A stretch of 64,000 bases of DNA, from positions 1 to 64,000 of the forward strand of contig OY764868.1 of the NCBI GenBank assembly GCA_963668545.1, read 5' to 3'. Position 1 is the stretch's first letter. Each line of letters starts with the position of its first letter. This DNA is from G963662265 sp963668545. Lineage in GTDB: Bacteria; Spirochaetota; Spirochaetia; CADAEX01. This document shows positions 9,979-18,904 of this stretch, one piece after another. A model generated the notes under the pieces. The model had not been told where the DNA came from, did no database searches, and worked only from the letters and a program-made list of their open reading frames with translations. Made by a program: the position numbers and the translations under genes.

Positions 9979-10170
9979 TTTCTGATCTCCTTTTTCGGGA
10001 AGAAAAGCATTGAAGATCCTTTTGGGTGTTTAGGGCGGAAATTCAATCCCGAAAAAAATTCTTTCCAATCTGAATTTTAAAACGAAAAAACCTATCCGTC
10101 CACCATAAATAATTAGCAATAATCAAAAATATAGCGAATATTATAATGTATAAAGAAGAAATAACTAAAT

Positions 10171-10199
10171 AATGTATATGCGGGTAAGGCATATACATT
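10171..10199. other. 29-bp inverted repeat between MATE and acyl-CoA synthetase genes
   Basis: AATGTATATGC and GCATATACATT are perfect 11-bp arms around a 7-base centre. The element lies 42 bp beyond the MATE stop and about 190 bp upstream of the synthetase start on the same strand. It could terminate the MATE transcript, though there is no clean T-tract, or be an operator for the synthetase gene. Confidence 0.6.
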
Positions 10200-10240
10200 G
10201 TTCAGATGATTAGTTACAGGAAAATTCCGGTTCTCATGTC

Positions 10241-11599
10241 TCAGTTTTCCGTTTTCAGCAATGAACGGGAATTAAAAACCCTGTGTTTTATTATGAAAAA
10301 AGCTGAAATAAGCAGGGTCAGGGCCTCAGATAGAGGAACAGTCAGCCAGATACCCCTGTTCCCCAGGAATACGGGAAGAATGAAAATATTCAGTACAATA
10401 AAAACCAGCCCTCTTGAGGAGGCGATTATCACAGATTCACCTGCCTTCTGGACAGATGTAAAATAGGCTGATGATGCAATATTCAGCCCCGATATCAGGA
10501 ATGCGAAACTGAAATATCTTGCTATCTCTGTAACAATGGCATCCAGACTGCTTTCTTTTCCTGTGAAAATATGTGCAAGCATATCAGCTTTCAGATATAC
10601 AGCTGTAAAAAATATAATTCCCGCCGCAAGATTGAAGGAAATTCCCAGAAAGAACATTTTTCTTATCCTTTCCTTTTTTCCTGCCCCGAAGCAGAAATTT
10701 ATTTCAGGCTGTATTGACTGTGCTGATGCGAAAAAAATCATCACAGCTATTATCATGATATAATTGAAAATACTGAATGCTGACACCCCGTCAGATCCTA
10801 TCCTTCTCATCAGTGTTATATTGAAAAGGTATGCTGTAATACCTGCAGACATCTCATTTATTAATTCCGAAGAACCGTTATATATTATCCTGAAAACAGA
10901 TTTCAGGGGGATTAAAGGAGATGTAAACCTGAACATTGATGCTTTTGAATAGAAGAACAAAAGCTGTGCTGTACCGGCAGCAAGCTGTGACAGCCCCGTT
11001 GCAAATGCTGCCCCCCTCAGTCCGTATCCGAATTTCCCGACAAATAGCCAGTCAAGAACTATGTTGAGGACAGATCCTGATGTGAGTATAAGCAGTGAAT
11101 ATCCCGGGGCACCTGAATTCCTTATAAATGCATCAAATGTATATGTTATTACAAGAGGCAGTATGAAATAAAGGATAACTGTAAGGTACTCAGACACAAA
11201 ACTGTTTATTACATCATCAGCTCCCAGGAGGCTTATTAATCGGGTCCTGAATGTCAATCCGATAATTGAAAAAAGGATTGAAAGTGCAGATATTACAGCT
11301 ACTGTTGCGCTGAAATATCTGTCTGCTTCCCTGTCTTTTTTCCCCCCTTTTAAAGCAGCGGCAACAGTACTTCCCCCCATTGCAATCATTACGCTTATAC
11401 CGAATGATACGCTTACAAGGGGGTATGACAGGTTTATTGCGGCTATTCCGCGTGGGCCTACATATCTTCCGACAAATATTCCGTCAACTATCCAGGCTGT
11501 TGTCATTGCAAGCAGCCCGAAAACAGAAGGAATGAGGTTTTTTATAAATATAGCAAGAACCCGGTCCCTTCCGGGTCTCACTCTTAAATTTAAAATCAT
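10241..11599 (-). CDS. MATE-family efflux transporter
   Basis: A 452-residue inner-membrane protein with about twelve hydrophobic segments. The N-terminal half reads FGLLAMTTAWIVDGIFVGRYVGPRG-like (shown here only in part: VDGIFVGRYVG), the signature of the MATE cation/drug antiporter family, and the duplicated two-bundle layout is present. Family members export organic cations in exchange for H+ or Na+. A GGAG lies eight bases before the ATG at 11599. It is upstream of, and co-directional with, the ADP-forming synthetase, with a 29-bp inverted repeat between them. No specific substrate can be assigned. Confidence 0.93.
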   Translation of the reverse strand: MILNLRVRPGRDRVLAIFIKNLIPSVFGLLAMTTAWIVDGIFVGRYVGPRGIAAINLSYPLVSVSFGISVMIAMGGSTVAAALKGGKKDREADRYFSATVAVISALSILFSIIGLTFRTRLISLLGADDVINSFVSEYLTVILYFILPLVITYTFDAFIRNSGAPGYSLLILTSGSVLNIVLDWLFVGKFGYGLRGAAFATGLSQLAAGTAQLLFFYSKASMFRFTSPLIPLKSVFRIIYNGSSELINEMSAGITAYLFNITLMRRIGSDGVSAFSIFNYIMIIAVMIFFASAQSIQPEINFCFGAGKKERIRKMFFLGISFNLAAGIIFFTAVYLKADMLAHIFTGKESSLDAIVTEIARYFSFAFLISGLNIASSAYFTSVQKAGESVIIASSRGLVFIVLNIFILPVFLGNRGIWLTVPLSEALTLLISAFFIIKHRVFNSRSLLKTEN

Positions 11600-11722
11600 T
11601 TAATCTCCATTATTAACTGCAGAACAAATATTATTATTCATCTGCCAGTTTAATTATATCTTCTTCAGATTTAATTGTGCTGTTCCGCATTTTCAGGTTT
11701 TTGAATATCAGCTCAATTCTTG

Positions 11723-12838
11723 TTACCTGCTGTACCGCTGTTTTTCATTCTTGACTTCCTTTATCAGTTTTGCCAGATTTTTTCCTTTTTCGCGGTTCGC
11801 CTGTTCATTTTTTCTTGTTTCCAGGTAGTTCACCTCTTTCCTCAGCTCAAGGTAATTTTCATATCTCCTGTATTCAAGTTCTCCCGAAACAAGAGCTTCC
11901 TGCACTGCACATCCCGGTTCTCCCTGATGCGAGCAGTCTTTATACCTGCAGTTTTCCGCAAGTCTGCTTATATCGCTGAAAGTTTCCGATGTACTTTCCT
12001 CTCCTGCCCAGAGCTGTATTTCCTTGAGGCCGGGGGAGTCTATAAGCATGATTCCTGATTCAAGGAGAAAAAGCTCCCTGTGTGTTGTTGTATGCATCCC
12101 TTTAAGGTCTCCCTCTCTCTGTTCCTTTGTTTTCTGCAGTTCCATGCCTGCAAGAGTATTTATCAGCGTTGATTTACCTACCCCGGAAGGCCCTGTAAAT
12201 GCTATTGTTGATCCTTTTCTCAACCCTGAAACAAGATTACCTACCCCTTCACCTGTTTGTGCGCTTATAAGATGTACCTTGACTCCCGGAGCGCAGTTTT
12301 CAGCCCTGAGAACTGATGTTTCCCTTTCATCTTCATCAGCAAGATCTGCCTTGTTGAGTATTATAAGCGGAACTGCACCGCTTTCCCATGCAAGGGTAAG
12401 ATATCTTTCAAGTGCTCCTTCTGTGAAATTCCTTCCCCCGTGAATGCCGAATACAAGCCCTATATAGTCTATGTTTGCCGCAATTACCTGCTCCTCTGTT
12501 TTTTCACCTGCAGCTTTGCGGGAAAACCTGCTTTTCCTTTCCATTACCTCCTCGATAATGCAGAAATCATCATCCCCTTTTCTGTAGAGTACCCAGTCAC
12601 CGATAACAGGGTAGTCGGAAGCTGTGACTGCCCTGTATCTGAATGCTCCTGATATTTCAGCACTGAGGATTTTTTCTCCTCCTGCTATCCGGTAAAGATT
12701 TCTGCTTACTCTTATAACTCTTCCCGCTTTGAGGTCTGAATTCATGAATCTTTCCATCAGGGATTCAATTTTACTGTTCCATCCCCATTTTTTTAAACTG
12801 TTTTTTTCTGTATCATGCATATTATTCACATTCTCCAT
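11723..12838 (-). CDS. rsgA: Ribosome small-subunit-dependent GTPase RsgA
   Basis: A 371-residue circularly permuted GTPase that assists late 30S maturation. An N-terminal OB-fold (roughly residues 35-110) precedes G4 (LNKAD), then G1 (GPSGVGKST), a switch region with HTTTHRE, and G3 (DSPG), the order unique to the YjeQ/RsgA family. The C-terminal zinc site is visible as C-x4-C-x-H-x5-C (NCRYKDCSHQGEPGC). The end is a basic helical tail of about 40 residues. AGGA precedes the ATG at 12838. It is a single gene; the 163 bp upstream of it separate it from the co-directional RNHCP gene. Confidence 0.97.
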   Translation of the reverse strand: MENVNNMHDTEKNSLKKWGWNSKIESLMERFMNSDLKAGRVIRVSRNLYRIAGGEKILSAEISGAFRYRAVTASDYPVIGDWVLYRKGDDDFCIIEEVMERKSRFSRKAAGEKTEEQVIAANIDYIGLVFGIHGGRNFTEGALERYLTLAWESGAVPLIILNKADLADEDERETSVLRAENCAPGVKVHLISAQTGEGVGNLVSGLRKGSTIAFTGPSGVGKSTLINTLAGMELQKTKEQREGDLKGMHTTTHRELFLLESGIMLIDSPGLKEIQLWAGEESTSETFSDISRLAENCRYKDCSHQGEPGCAVQEALVSGELEYRRYENYLELRKEVNYLETRKNEQANREKGKNLAKLIKEVKNEKQRYSR

Positions 12839-13001
12839 GTATCTGAATCCTGAATTATCAAGCTGTATATATTTATATTATTATCTATTTCACAGCTGTT
12901 ATTTCTTTTACCACTGTAAATTTCTTTATCATCAATAACTGTTCCGCTATTCACGGTTCTTTTTTTGAAAATTTTATTAATAATCTGTTCAATCTTTTCC
13001 T

Positions 13002-13373
13002 TCATAATATTTTCCTTAATGTATTCTCTGCCGGAAACGGGAGCATTGTTATCGGTTTTGCTGCAAGTGAAAAAAGCAGCAGTTCATTATCGTCCCCTGC
13101 TATCCTGTTTGCTCTTATAAATCCGCAGGATATGCACCTGTGTATTAAAGACCATTCCTTTCCCGGACGTACCCATACAGATATAGGTTCCATAAGACCC
13201 CGGCATCCGCATCTTCTGTCCCCCTTTTTGAGATCTACATGGAGGCTCCAGAGGCAATCCGGGCAGTGGTTTCTCATTTTTCCCCCTGATTCAGGAGGCT
13301 TTACAGTTGTTCCGCAGTTTCTGCAGATAAAAGTTTCAGTTGTTTCATTGTTTATATTTCCTGTTCTGGACAT
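13002..13373 (-). CDS. RNHCP-domain zinc-binding protein
   Basis: A 123-residue protein with the diagnostic RNHCP motif (MRNHCPDCLWSLHVD) and three further pairs of cysteines (ICRNCG, RRCGCRG, HRCISCG), followed by RANRIAGDDN. The family is widespread and uncharacterised. The cysteines should bind two zinc ions. I chose the ATG at 13373 because GGGAGAGA lies seven bases upstream. A longer frame reaching 13508 has no ribosome site and unconserved-looking sequence. The gene precedes rsgA on the same strand. Confidence 0.9.
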   Translation of the reverse strand: MSRTGNINNETTETFICRNCGTTVKPPESGGKMRNHCPDCLWSLHVDLKKGDRRCGCRGLMEPISVWVRPGKEWSLIHRCISCGFIRANRIAGDDNELLLFSLAAKPITMLPFPAENTLRKIL

Positions 13374-13935
13374 ACTAATTCTCTCCCTGGTGTAATCAAT
13401 ATCAATCGGAAGTCTGGTAAGAATGCGGATCAAACAGACAGCATGATGTTCAGAACTGTGCCGACAGCATGAATTAATAGGAACCCTGTTTTCAGCCTGT
13501 GGTACCAAAATCCGATTTCCGGTAATTATAATGAGTTGTAAATAATAGATGTCCTGTTCGTGAAAAATATGGAATATTTTGTGAGGATAAACAGATTTGT
13601 TTGCCTGTTACCTGGCTTTTTTATATTGCCGGGTAATATTGAATCTGATGATTAACTATCAGATTGAATTTTCTGATTTAAATATTATTGTGAAAATTAT
13701 TTAAATAGCAACCTAATCCGGTTTATTCCTGAACAGGAACATCCCTGATTACAATAGCTGACATATACGTCCCCCTTTTTTACTGGTATTTCTGAAATTT
13801 AATAGCATACAGAATAAAAATCGTCAATAGTGTTTTGATGTTATGAGAAAGAGCTAAATATTTTTTATTCTTTTTTTATATACATTTGGAAAATAATTCA
13901 GGAGATGAGATTTAAAAAATATTTTTAATTATAGC
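13374..13935. other. Gene-free AT-rich region with two inverted repeats
   Basis: No credible gene is seen. Two tandem inverted repeats occur: TTACCTGGC (13608-13616) with GCCGGGTAA (13628-13636), and AATCTGAT (13642-13649) with ATCAGATT (13658-13665). They lie between the divergent RNHCP and LacI genes and may be operators or transcript hairpins. Confidence 0.6.
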
Positions 13936-13982
13936 TTGTCAATATTGTAAACGTTTACTATACTCTTTTGGTAAACGTTTGC
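13936..13982 (+). promoter_or_regulatory. LacI-gene promoter with two LacI/CcpA-type operators
   Basis: TTGTCA (13936-13941) and TATACT (13959-13964) are a sigma-70 pair with 17-bp spacing. The perfect palindrome GTAAACGTTTAC (13947-13958) fills the spacer. A second site, GTAAACGTTTGC (13971-13982), starts 24 bp after the first and covers the transcription start. This arrangement predicts tight autorepression by the LacI protein encoded just downstream. Confidence 0.85.
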
Positions 13983-14015
13983 AAAAATGCATTTTTACTA
14001 TGGTTTTATTGATTT

Positions 14016-15014
14016 ATGGATACTACAATTAAAGATATAGCTAAAATAGCCGGTGTTTCATATGCCACAGTCTCAAGGGCCCTGAATGACAAGTACGGGG
14101 TAAACCCTGCCACAAGGGATGAAATACTTAAGATTGCTGAAGAGCTTAACTACAGTCCGAATGCTATAGCAAGAGGGCTGGTAAAAAAACAGACACATAC
14201 AGTAGGGCTGATAATACCGGATATTACAAACCCTTTTTTCCCTGAAGTTGCAAGGGGTGCAGAAGATCTTCTTGAAAGGGAAGGGTACAGCATATTCCTT
14301 TGTAACTCTAACTGGGAGAAAAAGAGGGAAAACAAATATATTAACCTTTTAATAGAGAAAAGAGTGGATGGTCTTCTGATTGCCCCTTCAACCAGCGCTG
14401 TTTCGGAGGCTGACAGAAAGCAGTTCAAACGGCTCCCTGTTGTCCTTATGAGTGGTGTCCAGTCAGGCAGCGGAACTGATTCAATTGTTCTGAACAATGT
14501 AAAAGGGGGGTATATTGCAGGAAGGCATCTTCTTGAGCTGGGGAGAAGAAAGATTTGTTTTATCGGCGGCTCTGAGGATTCATTTTCTGTAAAGGAAAGG
14601 TATGAGGGATTTACCAGCGCTTTGGGAGAATCCGGTCTTTCTGTATTGCCGGGTATGGCCGAATTCGGGGATTACAGGGAAAAAAGCGGATACAGGATAA
14701 TGCTTGATCTTATTGAGAAAAAAAATATCCCTGATGCAGTATTTGCTTCTAACGACCTTCTTGCTCTGGGGGCAATTCAGGCTATAAGCGAAAGGGGCCT
14801 CCGGATTCCGGAAGATATTGCGGTCATCGGATTTGATAATATTGCCACTGCTTCTTTCAGGGGAGTTGAGCTTACCACTGTTGAGCATCCCAAGTATAAA
14901 ATGGGAGAGCTTGCAGTAAAGATGCTTCTGGAAAGAATTGAAAATCCGGATGTTGAAAAAAGGGAAGAGCGTGTAGTTCTTGACCCTGAACTGATTGTAA
15001 GAAAAACAGCATGA
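14016..15014 (+). CDS. LacI-family transcriptional regulator of the iol operon (predicted)
   Basis: A 332-residue LacI/GalR repressor. The N-terminal helix-turn-helix reads TIKDIAKIAGVSYATVSRAL (residues 4-23), followed by the hinge helix (SPNAIARGL) and a periplasmic-binding-protein-like effector domain (VGLIIPDITNPFFPEVARG from about 63; DAVFASNDLLALGAI near 240). Its own promoter contains two AAACGTTT operators, and another copy (15096-15108) lies in front of iolB. It therefore most likely represses both itself and the iol genes, with an inositol catabolite or the sugar as inducer. The ligand is inferred from context only. The ribosome site is weak. Confidence 0.93.
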   Translation: MDTTIKDIAKIAGVSYATVSRALNDKYGVNPATRDEILKIAEELNYSPNAIARGLVKKQTHTVGLIIPDITNPFFPEVARGAEDLLEREGYSIFLCNSNWEKKRENKYINLLIEKRVDGLLIAPSTSAVSEADRKQFKRLPVVLMSGVQSGSGTDSIVLNNVKGGYIAGRHLLELGRRKICFIGGSEDSFSVKERYEGFTSALGESGLSVLPGMAEFGDYREKSGYRIMLDLIEKKNIPDAVFASNDLLALGAIQAISERGLRIPEDIAVIGFDNIATASFRGVELTTVEHPKYKMGELAVKMLLERIENPDVEKREERVVLDPELIVRKTA

Positions 15015-15073
15015 TATTTTTCATGTTTAAGTTTTTTAATATATAAAAAGGCCGGATGACTTTTGTGCCTGGC

Positions 15074-15145
15074 GGTTAATTATTAACCCTGTTTCGGAAA
15101 CGTTTACCAGAACTCTTGAGAAGAGGGTTAATAACCTGGTATGGA
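15074..15145 (+). promoter_or_regulatory. iol operon control region
   Basis: A LacI-type operator GGAAACGTTTACC sits at 15096-15108. A possible promoter follows (TTGAGA 15116-15121, TATGGA 15140-15145, 18 bp apart). Two related palindromes flank the operator: GGTTAAT-T-ATTAACC (15074-15088) and GGTTA-A-TAACC (15126-15136), centres 50 bp apart. The second lies inside the promoter spacer. They suggest a second regulator. Confidence 0.65.
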
Positions 15146-15203
15146 TTTTTCACTGTGTAATCAGTGTTTGGCAAATTGAAAATTATAAAAGGAGGATGAA
15201 ATA

Positions 15204-16007
15204 ATGCTTATAAAACAGGAGGGTAAATTCGGAGAAGGATATACCCCTATTTCAGAAATTGACGGTAAACACAGCGACATGCTTATGGATTTCGGCATTC
15301 TTAATATTGCGGCAGGAAAGACAGAAGTGAACAGTGATCCCAAAGAAAGGGCTTACCTCCTTATGTCTGGCAGAATTGTTCTTGAATGGAGCGGAAACAG
15401 ATTTGAAGTTGAAAGAAAATCACTCCTTGAGGAAAACCCTACAGTTCTTCAGCTTCCGAAGGGTATGGAAGTAAAAATCACAGCAGTTACTGATGCCGAG
15501 CTTGCTGTTCAGAAGACATTCAATGACAACAGTTTTGAGCCGGTTCTCTATAAGGCAGATGAAGTGACTTCGGCTGAATTCGGCAAGGGAACAATGCAGG
15601 AGACATCAACAAGAACTGTGAGAACAGTTTTTGATGCTGCAAATGCCCCTTTTTCAGCAATGGTAATGGGAGAGGTTATCAACCATCCCGGCAAATGGTC
15701 AAGCTATCCGCCCCATGACCATCCGCAGCCTGAAATTTATCACTTCAGGTTTTTTCCTGAACAGGGCTGGGGCTTTTCAGGTCTTGAAGATGAAGCATTT
15801 GTAGTTAAAAACAGGTACTCAGTTACACTCACCCCCGGTAAAACCCATTCCCAGACATCTGCTCCGGGTTATGCAATGTATTATATATGGCTTATCCCCC
15901 ATCTGGGTGAAGATAAATTCGGTCCTGATTCAAGAAATTTCAGGGAAGAGCATAAATGGCTTCTCGATGGAAATGCAAAGATCTGGCCGGATGTCAAAGT
16001 CGATTAA
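15204..16007 (+). CDS. iolB: 5-deoxy-glucuronate isomerase IolB
   Basis: A 267-residue bicupin enzyme that isomerises 5-deoxy-D-glucuronate to 5-dehydro-2-deoxy-D-gluconate in myo-inositol catabolism. The metal-binding cupin stretch is visible near residues 170-185 (SYPPHDHPQPEIYHFRF), with a Glu and further His residues in the expected positions. The length matches the family. AAGGAGG lies eight bases before the ATG. It is the first gene of a B-D-E-G operon with gaps of 16-30 bp. The upstream LacI gene and AAACGTTT operator indicate substrate-induced expression. Confidence 0.95.
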   Translation: MLIKQEGKFGEGYTPISEIDGKHSDMLMDFGILNIAAGKTEVNSDPKERAYLLMSGRIVLEWSGNRFEVERKSLLEENPTVLQLPKGMEVKITAVTDAELAVQKTFNDNSFEPVLYKADEVTSAEFGKGTMQETSTRTVRTVFDAANAPFSAMVMGEVINHPGKWSSYPPHDHPQPEIYHFRFFPEQGWGFSGLEDEAFVVKNRYSVTLTPGKTHSQTSAPGYAMYYIWLIPHLGEDKFGPDSRNFREEHKWLLDGNAKIWPDVKVD

Positions 16008-16036
16008 ATTGAAGGATCAAGGAGGAAAGTATAAAA

Positions 16037-17971
16037 ATGAAAACAATCAGACTTACTACGGCTCAGGCAATTGTAAGGTTTCTGGATAACCAGTATGTGG
16101 AATTCGACGGCAGGGAGAACCGCTTTGTAAAAGGTTTCTTCATCATTCCGGGACATGGAAATGTCCTGGGACTTGGACAGGCTCTTGAGGAGAATCCGGG
16201 AGGTCTTGCCGTTCATCAGGGCAGAAATGAGCAGGGAATGGCCCATGCTGCTACCGGTTATGCAAAGCAGATGCACAGGAAGCAGATTTATGCTGTAACT
16301 TCCTCTATAGGACCGGGTGCTGCAAATATGGTTACAGCTGCAGGTACAGCAACTGCAAACAGGATCCCTCTCCTTCTTTTTCCGGGGGACTGCTATGCGA
16401 CAAGACAGCCCGACCCTGTACTTCAGCAGGTGGAGCATTTCCATGATCTTAATATCTCAACAAACGATGCATTCAAGGGTGTCTGTAAATTCTGGGACAG
16501 GATCAACAGGCCTGAGCAGATAATGAGCTCTCTTATCCAGGCAATGAGGGTTCTGACAGATCCGGCAGACACCGGAGCAGTCTGCATAGGTCTTCCGCAG
16601 GATGTTGAAGGGGAAGCCTATGATTATCCTGAAGATTTCTTTAAAAAGAGGATTCACAGGATTGAAAGAAGACCGGCAACTGAAGGAATGATTGCAGATG
16701 CTGTCAGAGTTATCAGGAAAAAGAAAAAACCTGTCATTATATGCGGCGGAGGGGTAAGGTACTCTGAAGCTGCCGGCGCACTTAAAAGTTTTGCAGAAAA
16801 ATTCAATATTCCCTTCGGCGAAACACAGGCCGGGAAAAGCGCCATACCCTATGACCATGAACTCAACCTCGGCGGTATCGGTACAACAGGATGCCTTGCT
16901 GCAAATATAATTGCCCATGATGCAGACTGTGTAATCGGTATCGGCACCAGGTACAGCGACTTTACAACAGCTTCAAAATGGCTTTTCCAGAATCCCGATG
17001 TTGAATATGTAAACATCAATGCTGCTGCTTTTGATTCCTGTAAAATGGACGGCGTAAGAGTAACAGCAGACGCGAAAGCAGCTCTTGAAGCTCTGTCTGC
17101 AGCCCTTGATAAATCCGGATACAAATCATCATATACTGGTGAAATCAGGGATGCCAGGGATAAATGGTTTAAAGAGCTTGAAAGACTTTTTACTGTCCAG
17201 TACTGCAGGGAAGGCTTTACCCCTGAAGTTGCAGGCCAGCTTGATCATGTATTGCCCGAGTTTGAGGACCAGTTCGGAACATGCCTGACACAGACAAGGG
17301 CGCTTGGTATTCTGGATGAAATGCTTGATGACAATGCAGTTGTTGTCGGCTCTTCAGGTTCTCTCCCCGGAGACCTTCAGAGAGTGTGGCGGCCGAAGAC
17401 AGCAAACACCTATCACATGGAGTACGGCTATTCATGCATGGGCTATGAAGTCTGCGCAACACTTGGTGTAAAGCTTGCTGAACCAGACAAGGAGGTTTAT
17501 GCATTTGTCGGTGACGGTTCATACATGATGCTTCACAGTGAGCTTGTTACATCTGTACAGGAAAGAAAGAAAATCAATATAGTTGTATTTGACAATGCTG
17601 CATTCGGGTGTATCAACAACCTTCAGATGGATAACGGCCAGGGCTCTTTCATGACAGAGTTCAGGTTCAGAGAGGAGAAGACAGGTAAGCTTTCAGGCAA
17701 TTTCATTCCGGTGGACTTTGCCATGAATGCTGCATCATACGGCTGTAAAACCTATACAGTCAGGAATGAAGATGAACTCAGGGCTGCGGTTGAGGATTCA
17801 AAGAAACAGACTGTATCGACACTTATTGATATCAAGGCATTCCCGAAAACAATGACCCACGGATATGAGGCTTTCTGGAGAGTCGGGAGTTCCGAGGTTG
17901 CGGAAAAAGAGTCTGTAGTTGAAAAGAACAGGGAAATGAAAAAAGAGCTTGAAAAAGCTAGAAAATATTAA
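16037..17971 (+). CDS. iolD: 3D-(3,5/4)-trihydroxycyclohexane-1,2-dione hydrolase IolD
   Basis: A 644-residue thiamine-diphosphate enzyme that opens the inositol-derived diketone ring to 5-deoxy-D-glucuronate. The N-terminal pyrimidine-binding domain holds the catalytic Glu (GRNEQGMAHAATGYAKQ). The central domain has CGGGVRYSEA. The C-terminal domain has the cofactor motif GDGSYMMLHSE followed by VFDNAAFGCINN. Length and domain order match IolD. A strong AAGGAGG precedes the ATG. It lies between iolB and iolE in the operon. Confidence 0.97.
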   Translation: MKTIRLTTAQAIVRFLDNQYVEFDGRENRFVKGFFIIPGHGNVLGLGQALEENPGGLAVHQGRNEQGMAHAATGYAKQMHRKQIYAVTSSIGPGAANMVTAAGTATANRIPLLLFPGDCYATRQPDPVLQQVEHFHDLNISTNDAFKGVCKFWDRINRPEQIMSSLIQAMRVLTDPADTGAVCIGLPQDVEGEAYDYPEDFFKKRIHRIERRPATEGMIADAVRVIRKKKKPVIICGGGVRYSEAAGALKSFAEKFNIPFGETQAGKSAIPYDHELNLGGIGTTGCLAANIIAHDADCVIGIGTRYSDFTTASKWLFQNPDVEYVNINAAAFDSCKMDGVRVTADAKAALEALSAALDKSGYKSSYTGEIRDARDKWFKELERLFTVQYCREGFTPEVAGQLDHVLPEFEDQFGTCLTQTRALGILDEMLDDNAVVVGSSGSLPGDLQRVWRPKTANTYHMEYGYSCMGYEVCATLGVKLAEPDKEVYAFVGDGSYMMLHSELVTSVQERKKINIVVFDNAAFGCINNLQMDNGQGSFMTEFRFREEKTGKLSGNFIPVDFAMNAASYGCKTYTVRNEDELRAAVEDSKKQTVSTLIDIKAFPKTMTHGYEAFWRVGSSEVAEKESVVEKNREMKKELEKARKY

Positions 17972-17994
17972 CAAACATTCAAGGTGGAATAATT

Positions 17995-18888
17995 ATGAAT
18001 GCTGATAAAGTAAAACTGGCGATGGCTCCGATAGGCTGGACTAATGATGACCTTCCGGACCTCGGCAGCGAAAACACATTTGAGCAGTGTGTGAGTGAAA
18101 TGGCGCTTGCAGGATTTACAGGCAGCGAGGTGGGCAACAAGTACCCCAAAGATCCTGCTGAACTGAAGAAATATCTTGATATCAGAGGTATTCAGATCTG
18201 TAACCAGTGGTTCAGCTCATTCCTGACTAACCAGGATTTTGAGTCTGTTAAAGCTGATTTTGAGAAACAGCTTGATTTTCTGGAAGCAATGGGAGCTTCT
18301 GTAATAGGACCTGCAGAGCAGGGCAAGAGTATCCAGGGAATGCAGGATACCCCTGTTTTCAAGGGAAAACCATACTTCACTGATGAAGAATGGGCAAAAC
18401 TTGCAGAAGGGCTCAACAAGCTTGGTAAAATAGCCAGAGAAAGGGGATTCAAGCTCTGCTACCATCACCATATGGGAACAGGTGTCCAGACTATTGAAGA
18501 GACAAAAAAACTGATGGATATGACAGACCCGAATTATGTTTATCTTCTTTTTGATTCAGGGCATTTTACCTTCTCAGGTGAAGATCCTGTTGAAGCGCTT
18601 AAAATGTTTATTTCCAGGGTTGGTCATGTACACCTTAAAGATGTAAGACCTGAGATCCTTGAAAAGGTAAAGAATGATGAAATGAGTTTTCTTGCTGCAG
18701 TAAGGGCCGGTGCATTTACTGTTCCCGGTGACGGTTCGATTGATTTCCCTTCAATATTCAGAATACTTGAAGAAAACAGTTATGAAGGATGGATGGTAGT
18801 GGAAGCTGAGCAGGACCCTGCAAAGGCAAACCCTTTTGAATATGCAGTTAAAGCAAGAAAATATATTAGAGAAAACACAGGAATATAA
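17995..18888 (+). CDS. iolE: Inosose dehydratase IolE
   Basis: A 297-residue TIM-barrel protein (xylose-isomerase-like fold) that dehydrates scyllo-inosose to the trihydroxycyclohexanedione. The N-terminus carries the family stretch APIGWTNDDLPDLG, the middle KLCYHHHMGTGVQT, and the later barrel strands LLFDSGHF and VHLKDV with metal-binding His and Asp residues. It is 23 bp from iolD and 16 bp from iolG. AAGGTGG precedes the ATG. Confidence 0.97.
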   Translation: MNADKVKLAMAPIGWTNDDLPDLGSENTFEQCVSEMALAGFTGSEVGNKYPKDPAELKKYLDIRGIQICNQWFSSFLTNQDFESVKADFEKQLDFLEAMGASVIGPAEQGKSIQGMQDTPVFKGKPYFTDEEWAKLAEGLNKLGKIARERGFKLCYHHHMGTGVQTIEETKKLMDMTDPNYVYLLFDSGHFTFSGEDPVEALKMFISRVGHVHLKDVRPEILEKVKNDEMSFLAAVRAGAFTVPGDGSIDFPSIFRILEENSYEGWMVVEAEQDPAKANPFEYAVKARKYIRENTGI

Positions 18889-18904
18889 CTAACAGGAGGA
18901 TAAA

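Noticed and set aside
13374..13508. N-terminal extension of the RNHCP gene to 13508
   Set aside because: The ribosome site and family alignment both fit the ATG at 13373.
13611..13629. Possible sigma-54 promoter (TGGC, then TTGC)
   Set aside because: The distance between GG and GC is 12 bases, not 10, and the match is better explained by the inverted repeat there.
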